Both the position numbers and the translations under genes were made by a program. A stretch of 64,000 bases of DNA, from NCBI GenBank assembly GCA_910577645.1, contig CAJTOL010000012.1, forward strand, positions 1 through 64,000. The letters run 5' to 3'. Below are positions 34,169 through 41,995 of the stretch, piece by piece. The notes beneath the pieces were generated by a model, which was given only the letters and a program-made list of their open reading frames with translations, had not been told where the DNA came from and searched no databases. The stretch comes from an uncultured Lachnospiraceae bacterium. GTDB lineage: Bacteria; Bacillota; Clostridia; Lachnospirales; Lachnospiraceae. The first letter of the stretch is position 1. Every line of letters begins with the position of its first letter.

Positions 34169-34921
34169 ATGGCGGAAATCAGACACGTAAAACGTGCTGC
34201 GATTGAAGCAATGATGAAAGAAACTCAGCCCGGGTTTTATCAGGCAGAAATGCTGCCGGGGGCTATGGAAGGGGTTGAAACTTACAAATGCCGTCTTCTG
34301 AAAGGAGCAGGCTGCAAGCTGGAATCCTATAAGAAAAAAGGAGTGTCCCTTTTCTTTATAGGAGGGAACGGACAGGTTTTTCAGGGAGACGTATCCTTTG
34401 AGATTACAGAGAGAGCGGTGTTTTGCCCGGATATCAACGGTGTTGATTACCGGATCCAGGCAGAAAGTGATATGGAATTTCTCCTTTTGATTCAGGCAAT
34501 GAGCCAGGAGGATCTGAAGCATTATGAGATGTATCACATTGTGCTACCCTGGTTTAATACTGCAAAGCAGTGGCATCTGTATACAGAAGGATTCCGAAAC
34601 GAGGATCTGAAATCTTTTGCATGCCTGCATCAGTATTACGTAAGCCGTATGAGTCTGGGAGAGGTAGTGGGGCCCGGAAATGCAAAGCTGGAGCCACATA
34701 AGCATCCGGAACTGTTTCAATGGTTCTATGGCCTTCCGGGAACGGATCCGTTCCTCTTTCATGCAGGGGATGAGACTGTGGATGTAGAAGAGGGGGATTG
34801 GATTTGTATTCCTAATGAGACCTATCATATTGTTTCGCCTAAAAAGGACAAGGATTATGTTGACTATGTTTGGTTTGAAGTGGTAGTTCCGGGGCTTGAA
34901 ATGTGCCCATATTTTTACTAA
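34169..34921 (+). CDS. Bicupin with intact metal site
   Basis: This 250-residue two-domain cupin is the third and best preserved paralog. The C-terminal barrel carries HKHPE (His177, His179, Glu181) and YHIV with His220, the expected cupin metal ligands; the N-terminal barrel has none. Cupins of this size include sugar isomerases and aminohydrolases, but I cannot name the reaction. GGGAGGTAGAGAG precedes the ATG. It is followed 41 bases later by a LacI regulator and then an ABC importer, which points to sugar-acid or glycoconjugate metabolism. Confidence 0.82.
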   Translation: MAEIRHVKRAAIEAMMKETQPGFYQAEMLPGAMEGVETYKCRLLKGAGCKLESYKKKGVSLFFIGGNGQVFQGDVSFEITERAVFCPDINGVDYRIQAESDMEFLLLIQAMSQEDLKHYEMYHIVLPWFNTAKQWHLYTEGFRNEDLKSFACLHQYYVSRMSLGEVVGPGNAKLEPHKHPELFQWFYGLPGTDPFLFHAGDETVDVEEGDWICIPNETYHIVSPKKDKDYVDYVWFEVVVPGLEMCPYFY

Positions 34922-34962
34922 AATAGAATTCATAAAAACCTGCGGGAAGGTAAGGGGATATT

Positions 34963-35970
34963 ATGAATATCTATGAAATTGCCAAAGAAGCGAATGTATC
35001 CGTATCAACCGTATCAAGAGTAATAAACGGTAATGAGCATGTTCGCGAGGAATCAAGAAGACGTGTGACAGAGGTTATTGAGAAGTCAGGCTTTGTTCCG
35101 AATTTTTTTGCAAGAAGCCTGAATCGAAAGCAAACGAAAATGGTTGGAATTTTATGTCCGGTTATTTCCGATATTAACCATGCAAAACAGGTATCTGTGC
35201 TGGAGAGCCGCTTGAGAAAAAGTGGATTTGATATTATTTTGTGTAGTTTGGAACAGAATTATGATGATAAACAGTCTTATCTGGATTTGCTGATTCAAAA
35301 ACAGGTAGACGCAATTTTCATCATTGGCGTAGGGAACGACGATAATTTGAGTAGCGCATTGTTGGGGGATATTTCAGCGAAAGTACCGATTATTATTATA
35401 AATGGTAAAGTAGATGTGCCCAATGTATACAGTGTTGTATCAAATGAACGCCAGATGGCTTCCGGTCTGGTGCAGGATTTGTGCCTTATGGGTTGTTCCA
35501 GAATTGCCTATATTTACGATAGTGAAACCTACAGCGGCAATGAAAAGCGGGAAGGGTATCTGGAGGGGATGAAAAATTGTAATCTGGATACACTAGACCT
35601 GGTATGTAAGGTTGAGGAACAAATCAGCATGAATGATGTGGAAGGGTCAGCGGATGTGATTAGAAAGTTTCTTGAATCCATGGAGGAACTGCCGGATGCC
35701 ATTATCACCGCAGACGATGTACTGGCAGTGCCGGCCCAGAAAGTAATTACGGCAATGGGCGAAAAGATGCCTATTATCGGATGGAATAACTCTATGTATT
35801 CTCAGATTGCTTCCCCTGCCATCAGCAGCGTGGATATTAATATGGACCGCATGAGTGAGGTAGCGGTTATGATTCTAAAGAAAGTATTAGAACAAAAGAC
35901 AACACCCAGATATATTGAGGTTCAGTCCAACCTGGTCGAAAGGGAATCCTTTGTCTCCGCCTGCTTGTAA
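34963..35970 (+). CDS. LacI-family regulator of the bicupin/ABC cluster
   Basis: This 335-residue repressor has the LacI helix-turn-helix IYEIAKEANVSVSTVSRVINGN, hinge FFARSLNRKQT and a ligand-binding domain with VGILCPVISD and an ending typical of the family. It lies between the bicupin gene and the ABC importer genes. The operator-like 15-mer occurs in the minus-strand bicupin leader and directly after its own stop codon, suggesting it controls both. Confidence 0.92.
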   Translation: MNIYEIAKEANVSVSTVSRVINGNEHVREESRRRVTEVIEKSGFVPNFFARSLNRKQTKMVGILCPVISDINHAKQVSVLESRLRKSGFDIILCSLEQNYDDKQSYLDLLIQKQVDAIFIIGVGNDDNLSSALLGDISAKVPIIIINGKVDVPNVYSVVSNERQMASGLVQDLCLMGCSRIAYIYDSETYSGNEKREGYLEGMKNCNLDTLDLVCKVEEQISMNDVEGSADVIRKFLESMEELPDAIITADDVLAVPAQKVITAMGEKMPIIGWNNSMYSQIASPAISSVDINMDRMSEVAVMILKKVLEQKTTPRYIEVQSNLVERESFVSACL

Positions 35971-35973
35971 AAT

Positions 35974-35990
35974 TTGGTTTTACCAAAGTG
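35974..35990. promoter_or_regulatory. Candidate operator TTGGTTTTACCAAAGTG
   Basis: TTGGT-TTT-ACCAA (35974-35986) is a perfect 5-3-5 palindrome between the LacI-family gene and the receptor gene. It abuts the ribosome site GGAGGAGG at 35990-35997, so binding could also affect that transcript region. Confidence 0.55.
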
Positions 35991-36003
35991 GAGGAGGTTC
36001 ACT

Positions 36004-37257
36004 ATGACAAAAAAATTATGTAGAAACCTGGCAGTTGCAATGAGTATGGCAGTGGTACTTTCCGGCCTGAGCGGATGTCAAAGTTCCGGAGGCGGCAATT
36101 CTGCCACCGCAGCGCCTGCTGCCACAAAGGCTGTTGCAGATGGGGGGTCCCAGGCTGCAGGGGATTCCGTTATTAAAGAAAAACGTGACATAGTAATCAT
36201 TGACGCCGGCGGAGAGCAGGACATGTTCGGCGAAATTGTAGAGATGTTTAAGGCAGAGTATCCTGATTATGTCAAGGATGTTGTCTGGATTCCTGCGTCA
36301 ACCGGCGAGCAGGTTTCCAAGCTGGCTGCAGAAAGGGATGCAAAGAAACCATACGCCACGCTCTGTACCAATGGTTATGATACAGTAGCAGCGGGAATTG
36401 ATGCTGAGGTTTATATTAACATTTTGGAAAAATATCCGGATCGCTTTGCCGATACTATTGCAAATTTTAACGACGACTCAAAGATTCAGCTGGACAAAGG
36501 CCTGGGATATGGAATTCCTCATTTGAATTCCATAGGCGGCCCCATGATTACTTATTGGCCGGATAAGGTTCCCAATCCTCCAAAGAACCTGGATGAATTA
36601 TTAGCATTTTGTAAGGAGAATCCAGGCAAATTCGCATATCCCCGTCCAAGTAATTCCGGCGCAGGCTATGCATTCCTTCAGGGCATGCCCTACCTTGCAA
36701 AGGAAGAAAATCCCGATGATCCTGAAAGCTGGACAAATGTTTGGGATTATTTAAAGGAAATGGATCAGTATATTGACTACTATACTACCGGTTCCGCATT
36801 GCTGTACCGCGATTTCAACGAGGGAACCCGCTGGATGATCACCACTGCTGTTGGCTATGAGACCAATCAAAGGGTCCTGGGCGCCATGGATCCTTCCTGT
36901 AAGCAGCTTTTCCTGGATGATTTACATTGGGTAACGGACTCCAATTTCTGGACAATCCCCACCGGGTTGGATCCTCAGGATGAAGAGCTGAGTTTACTAT
37001 TTATGGAATTTACACTCCGCCCGGAGATTCAGGCAATGTTGTATGACCACGGATTTATGTATCCCGGCCCGGTTTTAAAAGGCGTTACGTTAGACCAGGC
37101 TCCCCCGGAATCCCAGGAAGCTTTAAATGCAGTTATTACAGAGGAGCTTTTAGACGGCATTGAGAATTACCCCCATGTTGGGCCTATGACTATGTCCCAG
37201 CTGGTAAAGGCAATGGAAATGTGGGATGATAAAATTGGCGCCAACAAGTTAAAGTAA
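36004..37257 (+). CDS. ABC importer substrate-binding lipoprotein (PotD/iron-type)
   Basis: This 417-residue extracytoplasmic receptor has a lipoprotein signal with lipobox LSGC and Cys about 27, then an A/S/T-rich linker. The mature domain begins REDIVIID-like and contains GIPHLNSIGGPMITYWPDKVPNPP and a C-terminal PHVGPMTMSQLVKAMEMW. It resembles spermidine/putrescine, ferric or phosphonate/opine-type receptors (clusters D-F). GGAGGAGG precedes ATG 36004. It is separated from the ATPase gene by a terminator. Confidence 0.87.
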   Translation: MTKKLCRNLAVAMSMAVVLSGLSGCQSSGGGNSATAAPAATKAVADGGSQAAGDSVIKEKRDIVIIDAGGEQDMFGEIVEMFKAEYPDYVKDVVWIPASTGEQVSKLAAERDAKKPYATLCTNGYDTVAAGIDAEVYINILEKYPDRFADTIANFNDDSKIQLDKGLGYGIPHLNSIGGPMITYWPDKVPNPPKNLDELLAFCKENPGKFAYPRPSNSGAGYAFLQGMPYLAKEENPDDPESWTNVWDYLKEMDQYIDYYTTGSALLYRDFNEGTRWMITTAVGYETNQRVLGAMDPSCKQLFLDDLHWVTDSNFWTIPTGLDPQDEELSLLFMEFTLRPEIQAMLYDHGFMYPGPVLKGVTLDQAPPESQEALNAVITEELLDGIENYPHVGPMTMSQLVKAMEMWDDKIGANKLK

Positions 37258-37284
37258 TAGGATTATAAGTTTCAAGAGTATTTA

Positions 37285-37326
37285 GGCCGAGGGTCCGAAA
37301 CAGATAAATCGGTTCCTCGGCCTTTT
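37285..37326 (+). terminator. Internal terminator between receptor and ATPase genes
   Basis: GGCCGAGG (37285-37292) and CCTCGGCC (37315-37322) form a stem with CCGAAAC/GGTTCC-like extension, followed by TTTT. Partial termination here would give more receptor than transporter mRNA. Confidence 0.75.
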
Positions 37327-37398
37327 GATATTTAAATTTATCTGAAATTAAGAGTAAATCTAAATATTTAACAGAAAATATCATATTGGAGGTATAAC

Positions 37399-38535
37399 GT
37401 GAAAGATTTTAATCAACTGATTATGAGAGATATGTGTAAGTCATTTGGAAATCTGCATGTATTAAAAGACTTTAACTTGACCATTAACCGCGGCGAATTC
37501 GTGACTTTTTTAGGACCTTCTGGCTGCGGAAAAAGTACGGCTTTAAACTGCATTTCCGGTTTGTTAAACATTACAGGCGGCTCTATTCAAGTGGATGATG
37601 AAATTATTGATGACGGGGGAAAAACTTTTGTTTCCCCGGAAAAGAGGGGATTTGGAATTATTTTCCAGAACTATGCCCTGTTTCCCCATATGACGGTTTT
37701 TGACAATATTGCCTTTAGTCTGTCGGTAGCTCACCGCCCTAAAGACGAAATTCGGAGAAAGGTGGAAGAAGGAATCCGCATGGTGCATCTGGAAGGTCAG
37801 GAGCATAAGTTCCCATCACAGCTTTCCGGCGGCCAGCAGCAGCGTGTAGCCATTGCCCGAAGTGTGGTTATGGAACCGGGGTTGCTGCTGCTGGATGAAC
37901 CTTTATCTAATCTGGATACCAAGCTGCGTACTGAGATGAGGTATGAGTTAAAGCAGATCCACAACCGGTTGAAGAGGGCTTCTGTCTACGTAACCCATGA
38001 TCAGTCAGAGGCGTTGGCCCTTTCTGATAAAATTGTCATTATGAAGCTGGGAAAGGTTCAACAGATTGGAACCCCAAAACAGGTGTTTTTATATCCTGCC
38101 AACCGCTTTGTGGCAGATTTTATGGGATATAAAAATATTTGGGACGCTAAAATTTTGTCCGTTGAAGAGTCCGGAAATATCAGAAGATTTCAGGTGGAAT
38201 CTTCTGGGATCCCATTTATGGTTTACAGCCGTTCAGGCGAGAATGAAGAGGTGGAAAAAATCCTGATCCAGGCATACCAGAAGGGGGAAGAAGTACTTTT
38301 GGCAAGTCGGCCGGATGATATTTTGGCAGGAACAACCGGGAAAAACGATATGAATATCCGAGTGGAAGGCACAGAATATCTGGGAACTACCATTCAGGTA
38401 ACCGGAAGCATAAAAGAAGGGATGGATGTCCAGGCACGCATTGAACCCAATACCTTTGTAAAAGAGGGAACTGCCCTTTCTCTTACAATTCAGCCAGACA
38501 AGCTTCTGGTACTTCCCAAGGATAAGGAGGAATAA
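37399..38535 (+). CDS. ABC importer ATPase (PotA/FbpC type)
   Basis: This 378-residue ATPase has Walker A GPSGCGKST, Q-loop FQNYALFPHMTV, signature LSGGQQQRVAIARSV, Walker B LLLLDEPLSNLD and a C-terminal TOBE-like domain (about 240-378). The start is GTG 37399, six bases after GGAGGT; a later ATG lacks a ribosome site. It works with the two permeases that follow. Confidence 0.93.
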   Translation: MKDFNQLIMRDMCKSFGNLHVLKDFNLTINRGEFVTFLGPSGCGKSTALNCISGLLNITGGSIQVDDEIIDDGGKTFVSPEKRGFGIIFQNYALFPHMTVFDNIAFSLSVAHRPKDEIRRKVEEGIRMVHLEGQEHKFPSQLSGGQQQRVAIARSVVMEPGLLLLDEPLSNLDTKLRTEMRYELKQIHNRLKRASVYVTHDQSEALALSDKIVIMKLGKVQQIGTPKQVFLYPANRFVADFMGYKNIWDAKILSVEESGNIRRFQVESSGIPFMVYSRSGENEEVEKILIQAYQKGEEVLLASRPDDILAGTTGKNDMNIRVEGTEYLGTTIQVTGSIKEGMDVQARIEPNTFVKEGTALSLTIQPDKLLVLPKDKEE

Positions 38536-38539
38536 AATT

Positions 38540-39406
38540 ATGCTGAAAAATAAAGGCTGGACGATGGAAACGGCTGCCTTGATTCTTCCGGCAGTTTTGT
38601 TTCTGCTTGCAGTATTCATTTATCCTTTTGTCTATGCCCTGAAACTGAGCTTTACAGACAGCGGCAGCGGTGGGCTGACCCTGGCAAATTACATCAGCTT
38701 CTTTTCAGATTCAGTAGAGCTTAAGACAGTTTGGAATACTATCATTATTTCTGTTCCGGTAACAATTCTCACCATTGTCCTGGCAGTACCCATTGCCTAC
38801 TATATGAGAAATGGAATTAAGCATGAGAAACTGGTTACATTCTTTCTGATGATCCCCATGACTTTGGGGGTAGTGCTGATTGCAGAAGGAATGATCACCT
38901 ATTTTGGCCGGAATGGCTGGTTGATGCTGCTTTTGGAGAAAATGGGGCTGATTGAGGAAAGGACAGGCCTTATCCATAATTACTGGGGTGTTGTGATTTC
39001 TCTGTTTATTCAGAGCTTTCCCATGGGGCTGACCATATTAATCGGCTACACCAGGGGAATCCATCCCAGCCTGGAGCGAGCTTCCAGAATGTTGGGAGCA
39101 TCCAGATCCCAGACCTTCTGGAGAGTGATTTTTCCCCTTATGATGCCTGGGATTCTCATTGCATTCTGCCTGAACTTTACCTCGGCTTTTTCGGTATTTA
39201 CCTCTGCGATTATGCTGGGACAGGCCACAAGCACCACCCGGGTAATGGCCTATTCCGCTTATATTACGGCATATGAGTATTTTGACTATAATTTCAGCTC
39301 GACTATCTGCGTTATGATGGTGATTATTCAGTTTATACTAATCGGTGTTGTATTTGCTCTGAGAAATAAGCTGTATAAGGGCGCATCATCCGTTGGAAAA
39401 GGATAA
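38540..39406 (+). CDS. ABC importer permease 1 (PotB type)
   Basis: This 288-residue membrane protein has about six helices and the ATPase-contact motif RASRMLGASRSQTFWRVIFP near residues 178-197. It pairs with the next permease as a heterodimer. AGGAGG lies before ATG 38540, which follows the ATPase stop by four bases. Confidence 0.92.
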   Translation: MLKNKGWTMETAALILPAVLFLLAVFIYPFVYALKLSFTDSGSGGLTLANYISFFSDSVELKTVWNTIIISVPVTILTIVLAVPIAYYMRNGIKHEKLVTFFLMIPMTLGVVLIAEGMITYFGRNGWLMLLLEKMGLIEERTGLIHNYWGVVISLFIQSFPMGLTILIGYTRGIHPSLERASRMLGASRSQTFWRVIFPLMMPGILIAFCLNFTSAFSVFTSAIMLGQATSTTRVMAYSAYITAYEYFDYNFSSTICVMMVIIQFILIGVVFALRNKLYKGASSVGKG

Positions 39407-39421
39407 GGAGGAGGATTGATC

Positions 39422-40255
39422 ATGGGAAATCCCAAAAAGTTAACATTTTCCGGCGTAATGTTTTATGTTGTTAATATTGTTTACATGATTAATGTTTTCG
39501 GCATCTTACTGTCGGTTCTGGTCAATTCCTTTGGCGTAAAATGGCCCAATGGGGCCTGGCTGCCAGATGAATTTGGACTGAAATGGTGGGAATACTGCGG
39601 AGCTCACCACGAATTGGGTCAGCTGTTGTTTATGACCATGCTGGTAACGGTTATTACCGTTTTGCTGTCTGTTGTTTTGGCATACCCGGCGGCCTTTATT
39701 ATGGCAAAGCGGCAGTTTGCAGGTAAGAAGCTGATTAATGGCCTGTTTCTGCTTCCGGTTATTATTCCGCCTATCTGCTACGGTCTGCCCTTAGCTACCG
39801 TGCTTTACAAGGTAAACCTGGCAACTACTTTGGCAGGAGTGGTAATTGCCAATATGATTCCTACTGTCTCCTACATGATTCTGGTTATTCTGCCCTTTAT
39901 TGAGCAGGTAGGAGATAACGTAGAATTTGCCTCCAGGATGCTTGGGGCAAGCCGCCTCCAGTATTTTATCCGCATCCTGATTCCGCTTACCTTCCCGGGG
40001 CTCATGTCCGCAATTATGCTGTCAATTGTAAGAGTAATTTCTATGTTTGAGTTGACATTCCTGGTTTCCGGAGCCAAAACCCAGACCCTTGTTGTGGCCC
40101 TGTTTGCAGACGTCAATGCTCCCGGATACCGGCCAATCCAGATGATTGATGCCCTGGCGGTAATTTTCTTTGCGGTAACGGTTATCCTGTTTATCATCTC
40201 TATGAAATTTGGAAGCCCCACATCTGTTTATTCACAGATTGGCAGCGAAAAATAG
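39422..40255 (+). CDS. ABC importer permease 2 (PotC type)
   Basis: This 277-residue membrane protein has six helices and the contact motif FASRMLGASRLQYFIRILIP near residues 170-190. AGGAGGAGG lies eight bases before ATG 39422, which is preferred over an in-frame TTG at 39416. It is the second half of the transport channel. Confidence 0.92.
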   Translation: MGNPKKLTFSGVMFYVVNIVYMINVFGILLSVLVNSFGVKWPNGAWLPDEFGLKWWEYCGAHHELGQLLFMTMLVTVITVLLSVVLAYPAAFIMAKRQFAGKKLINGLFLLPVIIPPICYGLPLATVLYKVNLATTLAGVVIANMIPTVSYMILVILPFIEQVGDNVEFASRMLGASRLQYFIRILIPLTFPGLMSAIMLSIVRVISMFELTFLVSGAKTQTLVVALFADVNAPGYRPIQMIDALAVIFFAVTVILFIISMKFGSPTSVYSQIGSEK

Positions 40256-40292
40256 TCATTGCCGCAGAAATAAAACTTTGATGAGGTGAGAC

Positions 40293-41126
40293 ATGAAGAG
40301 AAAACAAATTGCCGGAATGAATCAGAATTACCGCCAGTATAGTTACCGGTATTTTTTAGAGAGTATGCAGCTTGCCGGATATGAGAGTGTGGAGCTTTGG
40401 CTGGGAGCGCCTCACGTCTGGGTAGATTCAAGGGGATGGAACCAGGCCAAAACAATCGCCAGAGAAACCTGCAGAGCCGGACTTGAGATTGTATCTGTAA
40501 CGACTCCCAGCGGCGGAGCATTCCAATATCAGTATGGAGCCCAGGAACCTTTTCACCGGAAAAGGAGTATTGCCTATTTTCAAAACGGCGTCCGCATGAC
40601 GGCAGAAGTGGGCGCGCCCCTGATGACGGTAAACAGTGGCTGGGGCTACTGGACGGACGAAGAAGATCAGGCTTTTGAAAAATCGGCCGAGATTCTCGGC
40701 GCAGTATGCCGTACAGCAGAGCAGGAGGGGATAACCATTGCTCTGGAATCCCTGACCAAAAAAGAATCTCTTATTGGCTACCGGATTGATCAGATTCAGC
40801 GTCTGGTAAAGGCAGTCAACAGCCCGGTATTAAAACTGATGGTAGATCTGGATGCTGTTTGGTATTCCGGGGAGCCGGCCCAGATGTGGTTCGACCGTTT
40901 CGGTAAGGATCTGGTACACTGCCACTTTCAGGACGGAGATCGGACTCTGCCCTCAGACGGGCATTATGTCTGGGGCGGCGGAGAGTTTTGTTTAGAAAGG
41001 GAAATTGGGTGTTTGGAACGAAACGGCTATAAGGGAATCCTTACCCAGGAGATTTGCAACAGTCCGGATCCCAGAGCGGATGAAATCCGCAATATGCAGG
41101 TTTTAGAAAGCTTTTTGGAGGATTAA
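40293..41126 (+). CDS. TIM-barrel sugar isomerase/epimerase-like enzyme
   Basis: This 277-residue protein belongs to the xylose-isomerase-like TIM-barrel family (IolE/IolI/hydroxypyruvate isomerase/D-psicose epimerase class). All four expected metal ligands are present: Glu152 in IALES, Asp185 in LMVDLD, His211 in VHCHFQD and Glu253 in LTQEI. It is the first of a tandem paralog pair after the ABC importer. It probably isomerises, epimerises or cleaves the imported sugar compound. Confidence 0.85.
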   Translation: MKRKQIAGMNQNYRQYSYRYFLESMQLAGYESVELWLGAPHVWVDSRGWNQAKTIARETCRAGLEIVSVTTPSGGAFQYQYGAQEPFHRKRSIAYFQNGVRMTAEVGAPLMTVNSGWGYWTDEEDQAFEKSAEILGAVCRTAEQEGITIALESLTKKESLIGYRIDQIQRLVKAVNSPVLKLMVDLDAVWYSGEPAQMWFDRFGKDLVHCHFQDGDRTLPSDGHYVWGGGEFCLEREIGCLERNGYKGILTQEICNSPDPRADEIRNMQVLESFLED

Positions 41127-41129
41127 AGA

Positions 41130-41954
41130 ATGAGGGACGCCAATTTCGAAATTGTAAATACCAATGAACACTATTTTCGCTTCCCTTTGGACACTTTTGT
41201 GGAAAAACAGAAGGAGCTGGGGGGATCCCGCATTGTATTTTGGGCCAGCGTACCCCATCTCTGGGCGGATCAGTACGGTGTGGAGCCTCATGAAGAGATA
41301 TTTACAAAATTTTTTGAAGCAGGTATTATTATAGAAGCAATCGCAGCAAGACCTTACAATTATACATTGTTTATGGATAACCGTTCCCTTTTGGGAGTAC
41401 ATAGTATGGCATATTACCGGGGACTTATTGATCTGGCGGCAGAGCAGGGGATTTCCCTGGTGGCAATAGAGCTGTGGGGGGCCCTGCGGGATAAGGACCG
41501 TTGCGAACAGTATCAAAATTGCTGCCAGGCCCTTAGAGCTTTGTGCCAATATGCAGGACAAAAAGGGATAAATCTGGCAGTGGGAAATGTTTCTTACAGT
41601 CATTCCGCTATGATAAATACTTTGCCGGAGCTTAAAAGTCTGCTGGAAGAAGCGGACTGCGAAAATCTGCTGGCGTTTATGGACTATGGAACAGCCTGGC
41701 AGAGGCATGAGAATGTTGAAATGTGGATCGATACCCTGGGACAGAGGCTGTGCATGATTTATCTGTCAAATGCCCGCAACGGCGGCAGCGGATATCCCCT
41801 CTCCCAGGGCTGCTGCGCTATCCAAAGGGATCTGGACAAGCTGAGAAAGGCAGGATTTTCCGGGGTGATTGCCTTGCGGATGAGCCAGGACTTTTGCCAG
41901 CAGGATCCGGCTTTGGTTGATGATGAAAATTGGAACTATTTAAATGGTAAATAA
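41130..41954 (+). CDS. TIM-barrel paralog lacking metal ligands (pseudoenzyme-like)
   Basis: This 274-residue paralog starts three bases after the previous stop and aligns with it over residues 147-260 without gaps. The metal ligands of the first protein fall on Gly152, Asp185 (kept), Tyr211 and Gln253, so three of four are lost. The reading frame is intact and the core barrel is well preserved, so it is probably a structural or regulatory partner, or has moved to a metal-free role. GGATTAAAGA precedes the ATG. Confidence 0.82.
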   Translation: MRDANFEIVNTNEHYFRFPLDTFVEKQKELGGSRIVFWASVPHLWADQYGVEPHEEIFTKFFEAGIIIEAIAARPYNYTLFMDNRSLLGVHSMAYYRGLIDLAAEQGISLVAIELWGALRDKDRCEQYQNCCQALRALCQYAGQKGINLAVGNVSYSHSAMINTLPELKSLLEEADCENLLAFMDYGTAWQRHENVEMWIDTLGQRLCMIYLSNARNGGSGYPLSQGCCAIQRDLDKLRKAGFSGVIALRMSQDFCQQDPALVDDENWNYLNGK

Positions 41955-41957
41955 GTG

Positions 41958-41974
41958 CCCTTGTCCACTGAGGG
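41958..41974 (+). repeat. Half copy of the 17-bp palindromic repeat
   Basis: CCCTTGTCCACTGAGGG matches the right arms at 2457-2473 and 27221-27237 with one difference each. The left arm is absent. It sits between the TIM-barrel gene and the MATE gene. Confidence 0.65.
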
Positions 41975-41995
41975 TATACAGAGGTGACAAACAGG

